Shown here: in pieces, positions 34,046 to 37,384 of the stretch
How positions within the stretch are numbered: the first letter of the stretch is position 1
How the letters are laid out: every line of letters begins with the position of its first letter
Source: Chloroflexota bacterium
GTDB taxonomy: Bacteria; Chloroflexota; Anaerolineae; Aggregatilineales; Phototrophicaceae
DNA: 37,384 nt
Assembly: GCA_026706455.1 (NCBI GenBank)
Contig: JAPOYS010000094.1
Coordinates: 1 to 37,384 of the forward strand
Reading direction: 5' to 3'
Notes under the pieces: generated by a model
The model's database searches: none
Seen by the model: only the letters and a program-made list of their open reading frames with translations
Told to the model about the DNA's origin: nothing
Made by a program: the position numbers and the translations under genes

Positions 34046-35386
34046 ATGAAGAAACTGATAATCGTTACGCTTATGTTGGCGGCGCTCTGCGGCGCCATGG
34101 TCCAGGCGCAAGGCGACGTCGATTACGAAGGCGTGGACCCCAGCGGGCAAACCGTTGTCTACTGGCATCAATACTCCGACGACAGTTCACAAGCCGAGAC
34201 GATGGCCGCGCTCATTGAAGACTTCAACAGCAGCAATGAGTACGGCATCACCGTCGAAGCGATCCACCAAGGCAGCTACGGTCCCATCGAGGATCTGATG
34301 AATACGGCGATATTGTCCGGCGAGCTGCCCAATCTAGTCGCTGGCTACGCGAACGCTGTCGCCGGTTGGGCGAACGAGGGCGTCGTGGTCGATATCAATC
34401 TTTTGCTCAACAGCCCGGCATGGGGCATCCCGCCTGAGGAACAGCAGAACCTGAATTTCGACCTGCTGGATGTCAATCAGCTTGACTTCCCGCCCTTCTA
34501 CGGCATGCGCGTCGCCTGGGCCAATCAGAATTCGCTCAATGTCTTTTACACCAATCTCGATATCGTCGAAGCTTTGGGCTTTGAGCGGCGCGTTCCCGCG
34601 ACCTTGGCCGAGTTTGAGGAGATCGCCTGCGCCGCCGGCGCCAGCGAACTGTATCAAGGTTACCCGCTCGACACGGGCACGTCGCACTTCGAAAGTTTCG
34701 TCGCCGCCCACGGTGGCGCGATATTCGACGGCGAGATGGACAGCTACATATTCGGATCGGATGAAGTTGTCGCCGCGCTGGAGCTCTTCACGCGTATGCT
34801 GGAAAACAATTGCGCCTATCTCTACGCCGAGCGCTACCAGAATACCGGCGACTTCTCCATCGGCATTACGCCCTTTGCCGCTGGCAGTTCGGCCGGCATT
34901 CCCTTCATCACCTGGGACGCCGCCACCGCCGAAATGACTGACGAATGGGTCGTCACCGCTTTCCCCGGCGCGGAAGGGGTTGGCTCCACAATTCAACTCT
35001 TCGTGCCCAGCCAAGCTATCCTGACAGCCACGCCGGAAGCCGAACTGGCCACCTGGCTCTTCGTCAAATACCTGGCGGGCAAGGACGCGCAATTGGCTTG
35101 GTCGGGCGCGACCGGCTACTTCAGCATTCGCAACGATATTGAGGTGAGCGAAGCCGATTTCACCGAGCCGCGCATGCCCTTCGCCCGTTTCATCGAGGTC
35201 AGCGGAATCCTCGCCGACAGCGCCGTCAGCGTGTATTCGTCGCCGGGCTTGCCGAGCTACAGCGCCGTTCGGGGGCTCGTTCCCAACGTGATCGCCGAAG
35301 TTGTCAATGGCGACGCCGCCGCGGCTGAGGCTCTGGCCGAGCTGGACGCGGATGCGGCCGAGCTGCACGCCGAGCTTGACAGCTAA
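34046..35386 (+). CDS. Sugar ABC transporter substrate-binding protein
   Basis: A family 1 extracellular solute-binding protein, 446 aa. It has a Sec signal peptide (1-22, MKKLIIVTLMLAALCGAMVQ followed by AQ). There is a Cys in the hydrophobic region (AALC), but the lipobox is poor. TVVYWHQYSD, the ITVEAIHQGSYGPIEDLMNT block, LPNLVAGYANAVAGWA and QAILTATPEAELATWLFVKYL are typical of the fold. The ligand is unknown; the Trp/Tyr-rich cleft suits a sugar. The ATG at 34046 is preceded by GGAG; the in-frame extension upstream has no signal peptide. Unusually, it follows the two permeases. A hairpin terminator lies 22 nt after the stop. Confidence 0.93.
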   Translation: MKKLIIVTLMLAALCGAMVQAQGDVDYEGVDPSGQTVVYWHQYSDDSSQAETMAALIEDFNSSNEYGITVEAIHQGSYGPIEDLMNTAILSGELPNLVAGYANAVAGWANEGVVVDINLLLNSPAWGIPPEEQQNLNFDLLDVNQLDFPPFYGMRVAWANQNSLNVFYTNLDIVEALGFERRVPATLAEFEEIACAAGASELYQGYPLDTGTSHFESFVAAHGGAIFDGEMDSYIFGSDEVVAALELFTRMLENNCAYLYAERYQNTGDFSIGITPFAAGSSAGIPFITWDAATAEMTDEWVVTAFPGAEGVGSTIQLFVPSQAILTATPEAELATWLFVKYLAGKDAQLAWSGATGYFSIRNDIEVSEADFTEPRMPFARFIEVSGILADSAVSVYSSPGLPSYSAVRGLVPNVIAEVVNGDAAAAEALAELDADAAELHAELDS

Positions 35387-35408
35387 TCAGTCGCAATTGT
35401 AGCGAGAA

Positions 35409-35434
35409 GAAGCCCCGTCTTGGGATGGGGCTTC
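35409..35434 (+). terminator. Hairpin terminator after the ABC transporter operon
   Basis: GAAGCCCC (35409-35416) pairs perfectly with GGGGCTTC (35427-35434) around a 10-nt loop, 22 nt after the binding-protein stop. The downstream T-run is poor (ACTTCGTTG), so termination may be incomplete or helped by Rho. Confidence 0.6.
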
Positions 35435-35683
35435 ACTTCGTTGCCGGAACTTTCCTTGCGTTGATCGTCCGCGCGCCGCGCCAAAGCGCCTCCGCCCATC
35501 TCAAAGTCAAAGCAAAGCCACCGGGTAGCGCTGCCGCGACGTTTACCGGTAGCTGATGCCCGCCCGATCACGGCGCCCTCCGCGCTGATACCAATTTTGG
35601 TTAAAGCGCAATTAAGCAGGTCAGTACCTGACTGAAAACCAGCACCCCACAATAATCTCGCTGAACATTGGCAGCGCTGGCAA

Positions 35684-35712
35684 TTGACGCGGCTGAAATA
35701 GTATGATACAGT
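35684..35712 (+). promoter_or_regulatory. Sigma-70-type promoter candidate for rho
   Basis: TTGACG (35684-35689) and TACAGT (35707-35712) have the ideal 17-nt spacing and match the consensus hexamers at 5/6 and 4/6. Transcription from here gives a leader of about 200 nt before the rho ATG at 35917. Confidence 0.5.
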
Positions 35713-35916
35713 AGTGTTCGTATCGAATAAATCCACTAGCTTGCCTGAAACTATAAACGCGCAGACTGTCAGTCGCCTCGCCTGGCAATGCGCGCAACCT
35801 GCCAAGTAAGCTGCGAGCGGAGCGTTTCCCTCCGATTGCCAAATAGGAAACAACTGCAAACGAGCGGCTCAATACCTACCTGCCAGGCCGCGGCCAAGTT
35901 TTCCAGGAAGAACGGA

Positions 35917-37185
35917 ATGAACATCGCCAATCTTGAAGCAAAGACGCTGCCCGAACTGCGCACGATGGCGCGAAGCCAAAACGTGCCCAGGTTTAGCCGC
36001 TTGAAAAAGCAGGATCTGATCATCGGGCTGCTTCGTCAGGATGCCGAGCAGCGCGGACATCAGTTGCGCGGCGGCGTCCTGGAGGTCGTCGATGACGGCA
36101 TCGGTTTCTTGCGCGCCGAGGGTTATCTCCCCGGCAAGAACGACATCTACGTCAGCCAGACGCAGATCAAGAAGTTTGGCTTGCGCACCGGCGATATGGT
36201 GATTGGCCAAGTTCGCCCGCCGAAAGACACCGAGCGCTATTACGGCTTGCTGCGCGTCGACGCCGTCAACGGGCTCAATCCGCATGAAGTCAAGCATCGT
36301 CCCAATTTCGAGCGGCTCACGCCAATCTTTCCCGAAGTGCGCTTCAATCTTGAAACCTTGCCGCGCATCATGTCGACGCGCATGTTGAATCTCATCGCGC
36401 CCATCGGTTTTGGTCAGCGCGGCTTGATCGTGTCGCCGCCCAAAGCCGGCAAGACGACCGTGCTCAAGGATGTCGCCAACGCCATAGGCGCCAATTATCC
36501 CGAAGTTCACCTGATGATGGCGCTCATCGGCGAACGCCCGGAAGAAGTCACCGACATGGATCGCTCGGTTGACGCCGAGGTGATCGCCTCCACATTTGAC
36601 GATCCCGTGCATCATCACGTCCGCGTGGCTGAGATGGCGCTGGAGCGAGCCAAACGACTGGTGGAGGTGAAGCGCCACGTCGTGATCATGTTGGACAGCG
36701 TCACGCGTCTGGCGCGCGCCTACAATCTCGTCGTGCCCACCAGCGGCCGTACGCTTTCCGGCGGCCTCGACCCGTCGGCGATTCACCCGCCCAAGCGTCT
36801 GTTTGGCGCGGCTCGCAACGTGGAAGAGGGCGGCAGCCTCACGATCGTCGCCACCTGCCTGGTGAATACCGGCAGCAAGATGGACGATGTGATCTACGAG
36901 GAATTCAAAGGCACCGGCAACATGGAGCTGCACCTGAGCCGCAAGCTGCAGGAACGGCGCATCTTCCCCGCCTTCGATATCGAACAGTCCTCCACCCGAC
37001 GCGAGGAATTGCTCTTGGGTCCCGATGTGCTGCAGCGCGTCTACACCATGCGCCGCATGTGGTCGCACCTGGCCGAGCAGCCCGAGGGCATCGTCGGCGC
37101 GACTGAACAATTGCTGCACAACTTCCGTCTCTACGATACGAACGAGCAATTCCTGAATAGCCTGCATGGCGGCAACGGACGCTAA
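35917..37185 (+). CDS. rho: Transcription termination factor Rho
   Basis: A hexameric RNA-dependent ATPase that ends transcription, 422 aa. Domains: N-terminal helical part ([26 protein letters not shown]), cold-shock RNA-binding domain ([20 protein letters not shown], then [18 protein letters not shown]), and the RecA-like motor. Motor motifs are P-loop [25 protein letters not shown], Walker [19 protein letters not shown]-loop [22 protein letters not shown] and the C-terminal [19 protein letters not shown] with the Arg finger region. The ATG at 35917 has AGGAAG 6 nt upstream; the longer frame from 35788 shows no homology. No large insertion is present. Confidence 0.97.
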   Translation: MNIANLEAKTLPELRTMARSQNVPRFSRLKKQDLIIGLLRQDAEQRGHQLRGGVLEVVDDGIGFLRAEGYLPGKNDIYVSQTQIKKFGLRTGDMVIGQVRPPKDTERYYGLLRVDAVNGLNPHEVKHRPNFERLTPIFPEVRFNLETLPRIMSTRMLNLIAPIGFGQRGLIVSPPKAGKTTVLKDVANAIGANYPEVHLMMALIGERPEEVTDMDRSVDAEVIASTFDDPVHHHVRVAEMALERAKRLVEVKRHVVIMLDSVTRLARAYNLVVPTSGRTLSGGLDPSAIHPPKRLFGAARNVEEGGSLTIVATCLVNTGSKMDDVIYEEFKGTGNMELHLSRKLQERRIFPAFDIEQSSTRREELLLGPDVLQRVYTMRRMWSHLAEQPEGIVGATEQLLHNFRLYDTNEQFLNSLHGGNGR

Positions 37186-37311
37186 TCAAAACTCCGAGCC
37201 CGCGCTGCCGTTCTGCCCGCGTCCAATTCGGCAATGCGGCAGTCTATCTGGCTTGCCCGCCGCGCAACGTACTAAGCAGTGCCAAGTTAATCATGCGAAA
37301 GAAGCGAGCCT

Positions 37312-37334
37312 CGTAGGGGCGACCAATCTGACAA
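37312..37334. repeat. Degenerate GGGCGA repeat after rho
   Basis: CGTAGGGGCGACCAATCTGA resembles the left arm of the elements at 17336-17406 (GTAGGGGCGA), but the right arm expected to complete the hairpin is absent (GACAATG instead of GGTCGCCC). It lies 130 nt after the rho stop. No clear rho terminator was identified in the last 200 nt. Confidence 0.45.
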
Positions 37335-37384
37335 TGTTGAAAAACTGGATCGACATATAATGACATTGTATATCAATCACAGTT

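Larger units (their letters stand above)
35387..35916. other. 530-nt gap before rho: no convincing gene
   Basis: After the hairpin at 35409-35434 I see no supported gene. A minus-strand frame (35383-35859) is open for 158 codons, but its product has odd composition (many Cys, Arg, Gly) and no recognised domain. The second half holds a sigma-70-like promoter (35684-35712), leaving a long leader of about 200 nt for rho. Rho genes are often autoregulated through their leaders; whether that holds here is not visible. Confidence 0.5.

Noticed and set aside
34334-35368. Minus-strand open frame of 344 codons antisense to the binding-protein gene
   Set aside because: It is a shadow of a clearly recognised solute-binding protein and has no domain of its own.
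35383-35859. Minus-strand open frame of 158 codons before rho
   Set aside because: No recognised domain, unusual composition, and it overlaps a terminator hairpin and a promoter on the other strand; kept only as an unexplained region.
35869-37167. Minus-strand open frame of 432 codons antisense to rho
   Set aside because: It mirrors the codon bias of rho in a GC-rich genome (many His, Gln, Asp, Gly, Arg); no domain, and rho itself is certain.
1-37384. tRNA, rRNA, CRISPR arrays and insertion sequences
   Set aside because: I looked for cloverleaf ends, regularly spaced repeats and transposase motifs, and recognised none in the window.

Overview
The window is a GC-rich stretch of bacterial chromosome, densely coded on both strands. 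It has 31 protein genes that I can support and no rRNA, tRNA or CRISPR. Several traits together suggest an uncultured Chloroflexota bacterium (Anaerolineae-like): a dnaB / DnaD-domain / DnaC-like cluster, a plant-type HisG beside a HisRS-like gene, MalF/MalG-type sugar transport, and many short GGGCGA- and ACAGAG-type palindromic repeats between genes. This placement is an inference; no marker here proves it.

Layout. 0.1-6.1 kb: a plus-strand sugar cluster with a Gfo/Idh/MocA oxidoreductase, a xylose-isomerase-like TIM-barrel protein, L-rhamnose isomerase (rhaA) and a fused rhamnulose-1-P aldolase/short-chain dehydrogenase. No rhamnulokinase is present in the window. 6.1-6.6 kb: a small, compositionally different gene encoding two copies of a winged-helix-like unit. 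6.7-8.9 kb (minus): a large CopC-CopD membrane protein ending in a cytochrome-c-like domain without heme ligands. 9.0-12.1 kb: glnS and a secreted LysM protein. 12.2-17.2 kb: nucleoside hydrolase, acyl-CoA dehydrogenase, a TIR-domain protein, an EcsC-like protein and a lipoprotein. 17.5-24.3 kb (plus): a DUF151 nuclease, then a tightly coupled replication operon (dnaB, DnaD-like, a protein with two DnaC-like AAA+ domains, a GNAT protein), followed by a catalytically altered ketol-acid-reductoisomerase homologue and a HAD phosphatase. 24.4-31.1 kb (minus): a HisRS-like/hisG/dehydrogenase operon, an AlkZ-like protein, an ECF sigma/anti-sigma pair and a PfkB sugar kinase. 31.3-35.4 kb (plus): a sugar ABC transporter (two permeases, then the binding protein). 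35.9-37.2 kb: rho, preceded by a long leader.

How the parts fit. The rhamnose genes would convert L-rhamnose to rhamnulose and split rhamnulose-1-P into DHAP and lactaldehyde, with the SDR half acting on lactaldehyde. The ABC transporter and PfkB kinase at the far end are carbohydrate functions of unknown substrate. The dnaB operon looks like a complete helicase-loading module in which the loader AAA+ domain has been duplicated within one chain. The most unusual items are that tandem loader, the heme-less CopCD-cytochrome fusion, the altered KARI homologue, the TIR fusion, the duplicated winged-helix protein, the enlarged permease and the repeat families.
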